Positions 9,884 through 17,496 of a stretch of DNA of 45,506 nt are shown here, piece by piece. The position numbers and the translations under genes are program-made. The stretch's first letter is position 1. The number at the start of each line of letters is the position of its first letter. The notes below the pieces were generated by a model. The model was not told the origin of the DNA, searched no databases, and saw nothing but the letters and a program-made list of their open reading frames with translations. Origin of the DNA: Fibrobacter succinogenes (GTDB lineage: Bacteria; Fibrobacterota; Fibrobacteria; Fibrobacterales; Fibrobacteraceae); the NCBI GenBank assembly GCA_902756345.1, contig CACVQR010000020.1, positions 1 to 45,506 of the forward strand, read 5' to 3'.

Positions 9884-11204
9884 TGTTCGCCCCCAAGCAC
9901 TTGAGGAACACTTGCACATCTTCGGGCGAATTTTCGGCCTTGACCTTGTACAAGAAATCATTCGCCATCTTTTTGGCAAAACGTTCGTACATCATTTGCA
10001 CGCGGTGGCGGTCTTCTTCGGGCAAATCCGGCATCGAGCGCAGCAATTTTTCGGATTCTTCGTTCGCCGACTTCAACATTCTTTCGGCATGCACGCTAAT
10101 CTGCTTCGAGACTTCGTCCATACGCATCCACTGCAAGAATTCCTCGATGCCTTCTTTCAGAATTTTCTGGGCAGCTTCAAGCTCGATCATGCGCAGGCGG
10201 CGATTTTCAGACACGACCTTTTCAAGGTCATCGACACAAACGTATTGCACGCCAGCAAGTTCACCAATGTTAGATTCTGCATTGCGCGGGCTTCCCAAGT
10301 CAATCACTAGACGCTTGGCTTTAGCGATCACGCCCGGATGTTCCGCCACCTTGCTGCAATGGCGTTCGAATACGACATCAAGCACGCCCTTGGGTGCGTT
10401 ATTTCCTTCAGGAGTCAATACGTCCCCAATTGCCTTCGCATATTCCTCTTTCGTGATAATCGGTTCTTGGCAAGCACTGCAAAGAATCACCACGTCGCAC
10501 TTGCCAATCACCTGGTAGCGGTCTTCAAAGCGCACCGGTGTCAGCACGTCCGCATACTTTTCGGCATTTGCAAAAGTCTTGCTGCTTGCAAAAATCTTGG
10601 TCGTATTTTCTTGCACGTACTTGAGCATAAGCGAGCCCATTTCACCGAGGCCCACAATGTACACCGTTCGATTTTCCAAGTCGTCGAAAGTGTGCTGCAC
10701 CTGTTTCATGGCCAGGAACGGAATATTGCAGCTGAGCTTGCTCAAGTTGGTTTCGGTCTTGATGCGCTTGGTGGTGTGAATGGCACTCTGAAAGAGTTTG
10801 TTCAGGGTATTGCCCGTTGCGTGCAACTGGTGCGCCGTTTCGTAGGCGCGGCCAATCTGGTGCAAGATTTGGTCTTCACCCATTGCCACCGAATCAAGAC
10901 CCGCACACACGTTCATCACGTGGTGCGCCACCTCGTCGCCCGACTTAAAATAAAAGAATTTCGCAAAATCGTCGTAGCTCTGCCCCGCCAGTTTGCAAAC
11001 GTACTGAACAAGTTCGGCATCGGACAGGTCGCGGTCAGAGGCCACGTAAACTTCGGTGCGGTTGCAGGTCGCAAGAATCAAAAGTTCATCAAAAGGAGAA
11101 TTACTCAATGCATTGGTCTTGACATCCATCGGGATGTAGAACTTTTCGCGGACTGCGATTTCGGCCACCTTGTGGCTCATGCCTGCCATGTAGATTTTAC
11201 GCAT
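9876..11204 (-). CDS. hemA: Glutamyl-tRNA reductase
   Basis: HemA reduces glutamyl-tRNA to glutamate-1-semialdehyde, the first step of the C5 route to tetrapyrroles. The 442-residue protein shows the N-terminal catalytic domain with ILATCNRTEVYV and nucleophile Cys47, the GEDQILHQI segment, an NADPH fold (VYIVGLGEMGSLML), LVIDLGSPRN, and a helical C-terminal dimerisation region. The ATG at 11204 has no ribosome binding site; a TAAATT box ends 6 bases before it, so the mRNA may be leaderless. hemC follows with an 8-base overlap. Confidence 0.95.
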
Positions 11205-11207
11205 GGA

Positions 11208-11217
11208 CTAAATTTAG
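11208..11217 (-). promoter_or_regulatory. CTAAATTTAG palindrome / -10 of hemA
   Basis: The 10-base palindrome CTAAATTTAG contains TAAATT, 6 bases before the hemA ATG on the minus strand. The same palindrome occurs upstream of proS (22747) and fba (31347). Confidence 0.4.
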
Positions 11218-11224
11218 AAAAATC

Positions 11225-12523
11225 TCAATAGCCAATTTCTTTGTCAATCCACTGGTAACGTTGTTTCATCCATTCGATCATGGTCTCAACCGCCTCGTCA
11301 TAGGAATCATAAGGATCCTTGAGCGCCCAATTTTCGGTATTTTTCATGACAGGCCAGCGGCGGTATTCGTTTTCAATAGCTTTATCGATAATGGAACGAT
11401 ACAACGGAACGCTGTCAATCAGAGCCTTGAACGTTTCACGGTGTTCTTTCCAATAAACAACGGCAGCGCTATCGACTAGGGGATTCTGGAGAATGTAGTA
11501 ATTCAGGCGGTACCTGCGAATGTACCATTCTTCGGGCGCCTTGTTCTGTTCACGGGAGGCATTTCCAAATGCCAAGTCAAAATCCCACAAAGGGCCAAAG
11601 TGAATCGGTTCACCTTTTTTCCAAGTGAAGTGTACGCTGCGAGCAAAGTTGCCGTCTTCGTTTTTCGAATATTCATGCACCCAATAAAAAAGAAGGTAGT
11701 CGTCGAGATCAATCCATTGCACGATTTCATTGCTGTTGTACCTATACGGGCGCATCGCAAAATTTTCGAAGGCCTTTATATGGTCCAACAAAAGTTCTTC
11801 TGTTTCGGGCGACGGATTTTTCGGAGATTTGATGTGGTAATAATAACCATTATCGCTCTGAACGTAGGGCGGATCAAACTTTTTGGAATCTTCTTTTTCG
11901 ACCAGGAATGTTGTATCGTTTTCTTCGATATTTACGCGATTTTTTGCTACTTTGATTGATTCCGAAAGCAGATAAAGTCCCATATATTTGCGGTTGAGAT
12001 AAAGCTCGACAAATTGCATTCTAGGCGTATACTTGGCACCGAGCCATTCCGAAAGGCGTGTCATCATGTAGTTGCGCAAATGGGTCTTGTCGCCATAATT
12101 AGCAATCAGTGCCCAATCACGATTCTTGGGCATTCCAAGGAGTTTTACTTTGTCTTTGAATTCCAGCTTCAGGCCATACTTGGGCATTTTAAAACTGGAA
12201 TTGCCGCGGCCGCGCACGGTCAGTTCGTAGACTTCGCTTTCGGGGGCTTTTTCGCCGTAAATCTGCAAGTGTGAAGGAATTTCGGTTTCACGGTCCCGAA
12301 CACCTGCAAAGTCTTCGGTTTCAATTACGATTCTCGGGAGTCCGGCATAAGGATACATGGAATCGTCTATAGGAAGACTATCTGGATTGCTTTCGGTTTC
12401 GGCCCAATAACATGCGGACAAAGATATGCAGCAAAGGATTGCAGCAAACAGTTTGAACGAATTTATTTTGCGGGCCATTAAACGCATCAGCTGAAATATA
12501 ATTCTTTTAAAAGTTTCACTCAT
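11225..12523 (-). CDS. CotH-kinase-domain lipoprotein
   Basis: The 432-residue frame contains a CotH-type domain: RGRGNSSFKMPKYGLKLEF, LLGMPKNRDWALIANYGDKTHLRNY, VELYLNRKYMGLYLLSESIKV and the later LWDFDLAFGN. CotH proteins are atypical protein kinases known from Bacillus spore coats and found widely on bacterial surfaces; the target here is unknown. A lipoprotein signal (KLFAAILCCISLSAC) sits near the start. The true start is unclear: ATG 12523 adds 15 residues before a more conventional signal peptide starting at ATG 12478, and neither has a ribosome binding site. A TATATT box at 12560-12555 would suit the longer start. Divergent from the next gene. Confidence 0.8.
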   Translation of the reverse strand: MSETFKRIIFQLMRLMARKINSFKLFAAILCCISLSACYWAETESNPDSLPIDDSMYPYAGLPRIVIETEDFAGVRDRETEIPSHLQIYGEKAPESEVYELTVRGRGNSSFKMPKYGLKLEFKDKVKLLGMPKNRDWALIANYGDKTHLRNYMMTRLSEWLGAKYTPRMQFVELYLNRKYMGLYLLSESIKVAKNRVNIEENDTTFLVEKEDSKKFDPPYVQSDNGYYYHIKSPKNPSPETEELLLDHIKAFENFAMRPYRYNSNEIVQWIDLDDYLLFYWVHEYSKNEDGNFARSVHFTWKKGEPIHFGPLWDFDLAFGNASREQNKAPEEWYIRRYRLNYYILQNPLVDSAAVVYWKEHRETFKALIDSVPLYRSIIDKAIENEYRRWPVMKNTENWALKDPYDSYDEAVETMIEWMKQRYQWIDKEIGY

Positions 12524-12554
12524 GCGATTTCACTGACGCGAAATCTGTTTAAGG

Positions 12555-12581
12555 AATATATTTCACAAAAAAAATTATATT
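12555..12581. promoter_or_regulatory. Divergent promoter region with two TATATT boxes
   Basis: Plus-strand TATATT at 12576-12581 ends 7 bases before the ATG of the 12589 gene, placing transcription start at or beside the ATG. A near-palindrome GAATATATTTC (12554-12564) gives TATATT on both strands and could serve the CotH gene. Confidence 0.4.
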
Positions 12582-12588
12582 TCCTGAC

Positions 12589-13398
12589 ATGAATAAAGTC
12601 TTCGGGTGCGTTCTGTTGTTTACCGCCGTAGCATGCTTTGCTACGGAGAGCCTGCATCCGATTGCTGCCCCAGCGACGAACGTTGGCATTCAAGGGACAG
12701 TTGAATTAGACGATGACGTTTACAGCGGCGACGTGGAACTTTCAGCGGAATATGCAGTGCACCAACGCCTAAGCCTTTATGTTGACGGCGCTTTCCGTTT
12801 TTTGAGTTACAGCTACGAGTATTCCACCGAAGGCTACATTCACAATTACTGCAACCTGCACGTGAACGGCTTTAACGAGACATACATTGGTGCAAAAGGC
12901 ATGATTCTCCCCTATTTGGGGCTGAATCTCGGCTGGCAAATCCCGCCCGGCGAAGGCTCCCAAAAGAACCGCTTCCACCGCCTGAACATAGAGCCATTTA
13001 GCTTGCTGCAGATTTCCAAAAATCTAACCGTTGGCACCGCGATTCGCTATAACACCTTCCTCGAAGACAAAAAATACAAGCCTGGCGACGAAATCGGGTT
13101 CAAGGCCTCCCTTGTGTGGAAACCCGGCTGGAACGATTCTTTAAACACAGGCTGGGAACTCAGCGAAACCTTCTTGTACCAGGCCAGAATCGAAGAATCC
13201 GAAAACAGGAACCTCGACAAGCCCTATCGCGGCATGAAAGACACGTATCGCGGCATGAAAATGAAGCTCGAGGCCATGCGTTACTTTAAAATTGTTAGTA
13301 TTCCTATTGGATTCGGGCTGAACTACGAAATTCACGAAGGAACGCTATACGGCTTTGAAACAGGCCACCGAATCGGAATCAAAGCAAAAATTCAATAG
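12589..13398 (+). CDS. Predicted envelope protein, beta-barrel-like, unknown function
   Basis: A 269-residue protein with a Sec signal peptide (MNKVFGCVLLFTAVACFA, cleavage probably before TESLHP). The mature part alternates hydrophobic and polar residues in short strands, with many Tyr, Phe, Gly and Asn (for example RLSLYVDGAFRFLSYSY), and ends in a strand-like GHRIGIKAKIQ, suggesting an outer-membrane beta barrel. A short near-duplicate, YRGMKDTYRGMKM, lies near residue 215. No family is recognised. There is no ribosome binding site and the -10 box is next to the ATG, so it may be leaderless. The next gene starts 8 bases downstream. Confidence 0.7.
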   Translation: MNKVFGCVLLFTAVACFATESLHPIAAPATNVGIQGTVELDDDVYSGDVELSAEYAVHQRLSLYVDGAFRFLSYSYEYSTEGYIHNYCNLHVNGFNETYIGAKGMILPYLGLNLGWQIPPGEGSQKNRFHRLNIEPFSLLQISKNLTVGTAIRYNTFLEDKKYKPGDEIGFKASLVWKPGWNDSLNTGWELSETFLYQARIEESENRNLDKPYRGMKDTYRGMKMKLEAMRYFKIVSIPIGFGLNYEIHEGTLYGFETGHRIGIKAKIQ

Positions 13399-13405
13399 GG
13401 AACTG

Positions 13406-13987
13406 ATGAAAACTAAAATCATATCACTCATCCTGATTCTGTTTTTCGCGGCCACCACGTTCGCCCATGAAACGGAAAACAACACTGAACTTCCCAGCAA
13501 GGAATCGACGGCTGACACAACAACCCTCGTAAACAAAGATGGGACGCCTTTTAAACGCCACACCATAAGCGTCGGCTACGGCATTCTTACCCTTTCGGAC
13601 TTTTATGGAATGCTTGGTTCTGTAATCGTCAGCATGTTCGACGGAGATGACCCCTTTGGAACCCTGGGCGCTCTATCCATCGATTATGGTTACAAGATCG
13701 GAGAATTTTTTGAAACGGGTCTTGTATTCAACTATGCCGAACCGATTAAAAATACGCCCCTTTACACGATTATGCCCAGGGCAAAAATGAATTTCAATTC
13801 AACCGGATTCTTCAACCCGTTCATGGAAGTGGACTTGGGCGTATCCTTCAACGGAGACGGAGTGATTCCCATGTTTCAACTAACACTGCTCGGCTTTGAA
13901 ATGGGAACGACCATCCCCGTAATAATCAACATCCTAAGCTTTGGCCAGCGAGGCATGTTCTACGGATCTATCGGATTTAAATTCTAG
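13406..13987 (+). CDS. Predicted secreted/outer-membrane protein, unknown function
   Basis: The 193-residue product starts at ATG 13406, preceded by AGGGA at the previous gene's stop; a longer frame from 13355 overlaps that gene and lacks this site. The signal peptide is MKTKIISLILILFFAATTFA. The mature protein has a short acidic, Thr/Ser-rich stretch, then Gly/Phe/Tyr-rich segments and ends GMFYGSIGFKF, with terminal Phe as in many outer-membrane barrels. It probably forms an operon with the preceding gene. No homologue family is recognised. Confidence 0.7.
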   Translation: MKTKIISLILILFFAATTFAHETENNTELPSKESTADTTTLVNKDGTPFKRHTISVGYGILTLSDFYGMLGSVIVSMFDGDDPFGTLGALSIDYGYKIGEFFETGLVFNYAEPIKNTPLYTIMPRAKMNFNSTGFFNPFMEVDLGVSFNGDGVIPMFQLTLLGFEMGTTIPVIINILSFGQRGMFYGSIGFKF

Positions 13988-13994
13988 CTACAAA

Positions 13995-15008
13995 TCAAGC
14001 AAAGAAATTGAAACTTGTCTTTTTGAGTTCTCTTAGGGAATTCAGAACGGCATAACCGGGGTTGCCTATAGACTGGGCAGCCTCTTTTATGTAACGGTCC
14101 AAATCTTCGGCTGACTGGGCATGCATCATGGCGTACAGCGTGTACGGGAAACCTTCAAAAGCAGGGCGATTGTAACAATGTGAAATGTAAGGCTTGCTTG
14201 CAAGAATTGCCCCAGCAGGATTAACCGAGTTCCTGTCTACTGACCACTGTCTACAGTCTACTGTTTCCGCAAAGCAGACCATCGCATTAAAAGCAAAACC
14301 GGCCTCTTGATGTCTAAGAATCGCCCCGAAACGGCGCATCCGTCTTAACGCCAAGTCTTCGCGGAGTTCGTCACACGAAACATCCCAATCCTTGAACGGG
14401 GTGAGGGTGTGAGGAATATCGGTGCAGGCGATACGGATACGGGCTCTGTCATTTGCGGATAAAAATTGGGCAGGAGATTGCTTCGCCTTCGGCTCGCAAT
14501 GACGTTTTTCGTCACCAATTCTGTTTGCTGGTGCGCCAGCACCCCCCATCACCGTGTTAATCTTGAACTTCTCGGTCGCATTTAGGATATGGACATCGTG
14601 CAGTTCCGTATTCGCACAAACTTCATCGACTATCTTTTGAATCTCCGCTTCGGATTGGGCCATGACCGTAAACCACACGTTATATTCGTGGCTGCGCAGA
14701 TAATTATGAGTTATCGCAGGAATTTGATTAACGACTTCAGCGAAAGCCTCTAAGGCTGAATCGTCGGCAGCGCCGGAAACGGTTGACGGCACCTTGCCCG
14801 CGCAAAGGCGTGAAATAAAACCGAGCGCCTTGGAATCATAAACTCCCCCAATACGGCGGATTATACCCGACTGGCGCAAATTCTCGACCGCGGCAAAAAC
14901 GCTCTGTTCGTCGGAGCCAAGCTGCTCCGCCAACACCAGATACGGGCGTTCTTCCAAAGGAAATGCGTCCTGGATGATAGCGAGAAGATGCTGTTCAAGT
15001 TCAGTCAT
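13995..15008 (-). CDS. Siroheme decarboxylase, AhbA-AhbB fusion (Lrp/AsnC-like)
   Basis: This 337-residue protein has two Lrp/AsnC-like halves. The first (about 1-155) has a helix-turn-helix with SGIIRRIGGVYDSKALGF and a ligand-type domain. The second (about 195-337) shows the AhbB/NirD signature LRRMRRFGAILRHQEAGFAFNAMVCF, SHCYNRPAFEGFPYTLYAMMH. AhbA and AhbB together decarboxylate siroheme to 12,18-didecarboxysiroheme. The next gene upstream on this strand is ahbC, the following step. Two repeat-derived segments are translated in frame: residues 169-179 (RHCEPKAKQSP) from a REP-like repeat in the linker, and residues 248-259 (ETVDCRQWSVDR) from a heptad array inside the second half. A NirDL-like role in heme d1 synthesis is the alternative; no other nir genes are seen. 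Confidence 0.8.
   Translation of the reverse strand: MTELEQHLLAIIQDAFPLEERPYLVLAEQLGSDEQSVFAAVENLRQSGIIRRIGGVYDSKALGFISRLCAGKVPSTVSGAADDSALEAFAEVVNQIPAITHNYLRSHEYNVWFTVMAQSEAEIQKIVDEVCANTELHDVHILNATEKFKINTVMGGAGAPANRIGDEKRHCEPKAKQSPAQFLSANDRARIRIACTDIPHTLTPFKDWDVSCDELREDLALRRMRRFGAILRHQEAGFAFNAMVCFAETVDCRQWSVDRNSVNPAGAILASKPYISHCYNRPAFEGFPYTLYAMMHAQSAEDLDRYIKEAAQSIGNPGYAVLNSLRELKKTSFNFFA
14232..14266. repeat. Heptad repeat array, ACTGTCT type, inside a coding region
   Basis: Five units with a 7-base step: CCTGTCT, ACTGACC, ACTGTCT, ACAGTCT, ACTGTTT. It matches the array before dnaJ (4176-4210) but lies in frame within the siroheme decarboxylase gene, encoding residues 248-259. Confidence 0.85.
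14473..14503 (-). repeat. REP-like repeat inside the siroheme decarboxylase gene
   Basis: Minus-strand CGTCATTGCGAGCCGAAGGC followed by GAAGCAATCTCC, the same family as in hemC. It encodes RHCEPKAKQSP in the linker between the two halves of the protein. Confidence 0.8.
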
Positions 15009-15010
15009 AC

Positions 15011-15078
15011 GAATGTGAAATGTGCGATGAGTGATGTGAAATGATCAATTACTCATTCCACATTACACATTTGAAATT
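15011..15078. repeat. Heptad repeat element, GATGTGA type, inverted arms
   Basis: The left arm (15011-15045) has five units such as GAATGTG, AAATGTG, TGATGTG. The right arm (15051-15078) has ACTCATT, CCACATT, ACACATT, TGAAATT. The arms are roughly reverse complements around CAATT. The right arm supplies the last codons and stop of ahbC (SNV, TAA at 15065-15063). Confidence 0.8.
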
Positions 15079-16238
15079 TCTTCGTCGGTCAGGTAGCAGG
15101 CCGGGTCCTCTTCCCAGAAATCGCCCGTTACAGCCTCGGCGCGGGTACGGAAGTTTCCGTTACAGAGATTCAGGTAGGCGCACTTGGGGCAGCGTCCCTT
15201 CAGAATCGGCTTACGGTTCTTGAGGCCCGCCATAATCGGGTTCGACACGTCGCTCCAGATTTCGCCGAAGCTTCGTTCACGCACGTTACCGAGCGTAATA
15301 TACTGCGTAAACTGGTCGGGGTGAACGTTTCCGATGCTATCAATATTACCGAAGGCCATGCCGCTGCGGTTTCCGCCATTACGCTGAATGAGTTCTAAGA
15401 CTTTTTCGGCACGGGCCGGATCTTCGCGCTTCATGCGCAGGTAAAGGTAAACGGCATCGGCGTGGTTGTCGACTGTAAGTATTTCCTTGTTGATTCCGCG
15501 CTTCTTGAAGTCGAGCGTACGGTCAATAATCAAGTCCATTGCCTTGCGGCTTTCATCGTGATTCAAGTCGTTTTGAACCATGGCAGAGCCGCGACCGCTG
15601 TAAACCAGGTGATAGAAGCACACGCGGTCAATATTTTCAGCTTCGAGCAAATCGAAAATAGCGTTCAAGTCTTGCATGTTGTAGCGCGTAATCGTAAAAC
15701 GCAGGCCCACCTTCTGGCCAGTCGCCACACAGTTGCGGATACCGCGAAGAGCAAGTTTGTATGCGCCTTCCTTGCCGCGGAATTTATCATGAGTCGCTTC
15801 GCAGCCGTCCAAACTGATGCCCACGTAGCCCACACCCATGTCCTTGAGTTTCTTTGCAACATCGGGCGTAATGCAGGTACCGTTCGTGCTGATTGTCGGG
15901 CGAATGCCTTTAGAGGCTGCATAATTTGCCAATTCAAAAAAGTCCGGGCGCAAAAGCGGTTCACCGCCGCTAAAGAGAATCACCGGAACCTTGAAATCGG
16001 CCAACTGATCAATTAAAGCCAAGCCTTCTTCGTGGGTCAGTTCGTTCTGGTACTTAATGGCCTCGGATCGAGCATAGCAGTGCACGCAACTCAAGTTGCA
16101 GGTCTTGGTGCAGTTCCACACCACCACAGGGCCACGGCCCGGCGCAACGCCGTTCTTGCATTCATGGGCCTTGGGTTCGTAACGCAGTTGATCCCCGTAA
16201 TTCGGGGTATCCATCAAGAGCTTGGTAATACTGATCAT
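15063..16238 (-). CDS. ahbC: Radical SAM 12,18-didecarboxysiroheme deacetylase (AhbC/NirJ-like)
   Basis: AhbC removes two acetate side chains from didecarboxysiroheme to give iron-coproporphyrin III, an anaerobic step. The 391-residue protein opens with SITKLLMDTPNYGDQLRYE, as in this subfamily, followed by VVVWNCTKTCNLSCVHCYA with the radical SAM cluster cysteines C47, C51 and C54. Further features are the SGGEPLLRPDF motif, ISLDGCEATHDKFRG, and C-terminal Cys (CPKCAYLNLC, DPAC) for auxiliary clusters. NirJ of heme d1 synthesis is the close alternative. It is transcribed with the siroheme decarboxylase gene downstream; AhbD, for the final step, is not in the window. The last three codons lie in a heptad repeat. 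Confidence 0.85.
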   Translation of the reverse strand: MISITKLLMDTPNYGDQLRYEPKAHECKNGVAPGRGPVVVWNCTKTCNLSCVHCYARSEAIKYQNELTHEEGLALIDQLADFKVPVILFSGGEPLLRPDFFELANYAASKGIRPTISTNGTCITPDVAKKLKDMGVGYVGISLDGCEATHDKFRGKEGAYKLALRGIRNCVATGQKVGLRFTITRYNMQDLNAIFDLLEAENIDRVCFYHLVYSGRGSAMVQNDLNHDESRKAMDLIIDRTLDFKKRGINKEILTVDNHADAVYLYLRMKREDPARAEKVLELIQRNGGNRSGMAFGNIDSIGNVHPDQFTQYITLGNVRERSFGEIWSDVSNPIMAGLKNRKPILKGRCPKCAYLNLCNGNFRTRAEAVTGDFWEEDPACYLTDEEISNV

Positions 16239-16251
16239 GGGTCCAAAGATA

Positions 16252-16281
16252 GAAAAATAACCCCGGAGCCCGAGGTTATTT
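16252..16281 (-). terminator. Terminator after the LpoB-like gene
   Basis: AATAACC-CCGG (from 16257) pairs with CCCGAGGTTATT (to about 16281) with one mismatch. On the minus strand the stem is followed by a T-run (ATTTTTCT). It lies about 25 bases after the stop of the 16306 gene. Confidence 0.6.
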
Positions 16282-16305
16282 AAAGGTTACGCATGAAGCC
16301 CTAGA

Positions 16306-16911
16306 TTAAAGCTTCACAGAATCCTTAGAGATGAACTTCTTGATTTTCTTGTCGCCCATCCAGAGCTTCTTGTGGCTCTGCAAATCGGTGAGTTCGAGGT
16401 CCACCTGGTAGAAGATAACGGACTGGCCACCTTCCTGGTCCACGATGGTATTGATGGTACCGGTCAGCATCCAGTCAGCACCGGTTTCCTGGTGAAGTTC
16501 CTTGGCGGTTTCTTCGGTAGCGTTACCCTGCTGGTCTGCAACTTCAGAGCGAAGTTCGGCACGTTCGGCAGAGTTGGCGACGAAGTCAGCTGCACCGGAA
16601 TTCAAGAGGGCACGTTCCATGTCCTTGATAAAGGTTTCGACGCTGATGTGTTCGTGGCTCTTGTTGCGAACCTTACCGATCACGACAGTCGGGGTACGGC
16701 CCATTTCGCCGATAATCTTTTCGATCTTCGGGCTCTGCAAGCAGCTGAGAATCATTTCGTCGGCCACCAAGCGGGAGTCGGTGTCATTCCACTTACCCGA
16801 AAGGTCCGTTGTAGAATTAGTGTCGATACGAGTGACAGTCTTGCCACCGCTGCTGCAAGCGACCATGCAGAGGCTGCAACCGAGAGCGAGAATAGCAAAC
16901 AATTTACGCAT
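16306..16911 (-). CDS. LpoB-like lipoprotein (penicillin-binding protein activator family)
   Basis: A 201-residue lipoprotein starting at ATG 16911 behind AAGGAG; the longer frame to 16947 lacks such a site. The signal peptide MRKLFAILALGCSLCMVAC ends in a lipobox Cys19. The mature part resembles the LpoB family: LSGKWNDTDSRLVADEMI, VVIGKVRNKSHEHISVETFIKDMERALLNSG, ETGADWMLTGTIN and DLELTDLQSHKKLWMGDKKIKKF. In E. coli LpoB reaches from the outer membrane to activate PBP1B; whether this protein does so in Fibrobacter is inference. It is monocistronic, with a terminator downstream. Confidence 0.8.
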   Translation of the reverse strand: MRKLFAILALGCSLCMVACSSGGKTVTRIDTNSTTDLSGKWNDTDSRLVADEMILSCLQSPKIEKIIGEMGRTPTVVIGKVRNKSHEHISVETFIKDMERALLNSGAADFVANSAERAELRSEVADQQGNATEETAKELHQETGADWMLTGTINTIVDQEGGQSVIFYQVDLELTDLQSHKKLWMGDKKIKKFISKDSVKL

Positions 16912-17025
16912 TAGATTTCTCCTTGAAAATTTTTTACAAATGTACAATCTTTCTTTTTATTTGTCTATAAAAGAATCGCAACTTTAAAAATAAAGAAGAC
17001 GAACCGACAAATTCGCTAGACAGAA

Positions 17026-17056
17026 TAAAAAATACCGCAGAGCGAAATCTGCGGTA
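17026..17056 (-). terminator. Terminator after the 17085 gene
   Basis: A perfect 9-base stem, TACCGCAGA (17033-17041) and TCTGCGGTA (17048-17056), with loop GCGAAA. On the minus strand it is followed by TTTTTTATTC. It starts about 30 bases after the stop of the basic small protein. Confidence 0.8.
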
Positions 17057-17084
17057 CTTTTAAATTGTCGAAGAAAATCCGGAA

Positions 17085-17372
17085 TTACTTTTCAGCGAAT
17101 TTCTTAGAGGCAGCCTTGACCTTCGGGTCGTTCTGGGCATCCTTGATCTTCTGCTTGATACCGTCTTCAATCTGCTTCTTGAGCTTGGCGGCGAGGGCGG
17201 GGAAACGTTCTTCCAGGGAATCGCTAAAGACAGCCGGTTTCTTGGGAGCGGGAGCACCCTTACGCTTGGCGTTCAGGGGGCGCTTCTTCTTGGCCGGGGC
17301 CTTCTTTTCTTGGGATTTTGTTTCCTGAGGCTTGACTTCTTCTGTGGATTTGACTTCAGTTTCTTCTGACAT
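17085..17372 (-). CDS. Small lysine-rich protein, acidic head and histone-H1-like middle
   Basis: A 95-residue protein starting at ATG 17372 with AAGAGGT upstream. The first 25 residues are Glu/Lys-rich (MSEETEVKSTEEVKPQE). Residues about 27-52 form a Lys/Pro/Ala-rich stretch (KKAPAKKKRPLNAKRKG) like histone H1 or AlgP-type tails. The rest is a probable helix rich in Lys and Asp, ending KKFAEK. No known family is recognised. Nucleic-acid binding is plausible from the basic stretch but unproven. It has its own terminator, and mnmG lies upstream on the same strand. Confidence 0.7.
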   Translation of the reverse strand: MSEETEVKSTEEVKPQETKSQEKKAPAKKKRPLNAKRKGAPAPKKPAVFSDSLEERFPALAAKLKKQIEDGIKQKIKDAQNDPKVKAASKKFAEK

Positions 17373-17459
17373 AATAGACCTCTTGGAAATATTGTTAATT
17401 TGACGGCGCAAAAATAGTAAAAAATTCGCCTGTTCCTAGGTTTTGCAATTAAAAATTAT

Positions 17460-17481
17460 GCTTTTTTAAGCTAAAAAAGGC
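17460..17481 (-). terminator. Weak candidate terminator after mnmG
   Basis: GCTTTTTTA and TAAAAAAGGC form an A/T-rich hairpin 16 bases beyond the mnmG stop. On the minus strand it is followed by ATAATTTTTAA. Confidence 0.35.
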
Positions 17482-17496
17482 GATTTTAGACTACCA

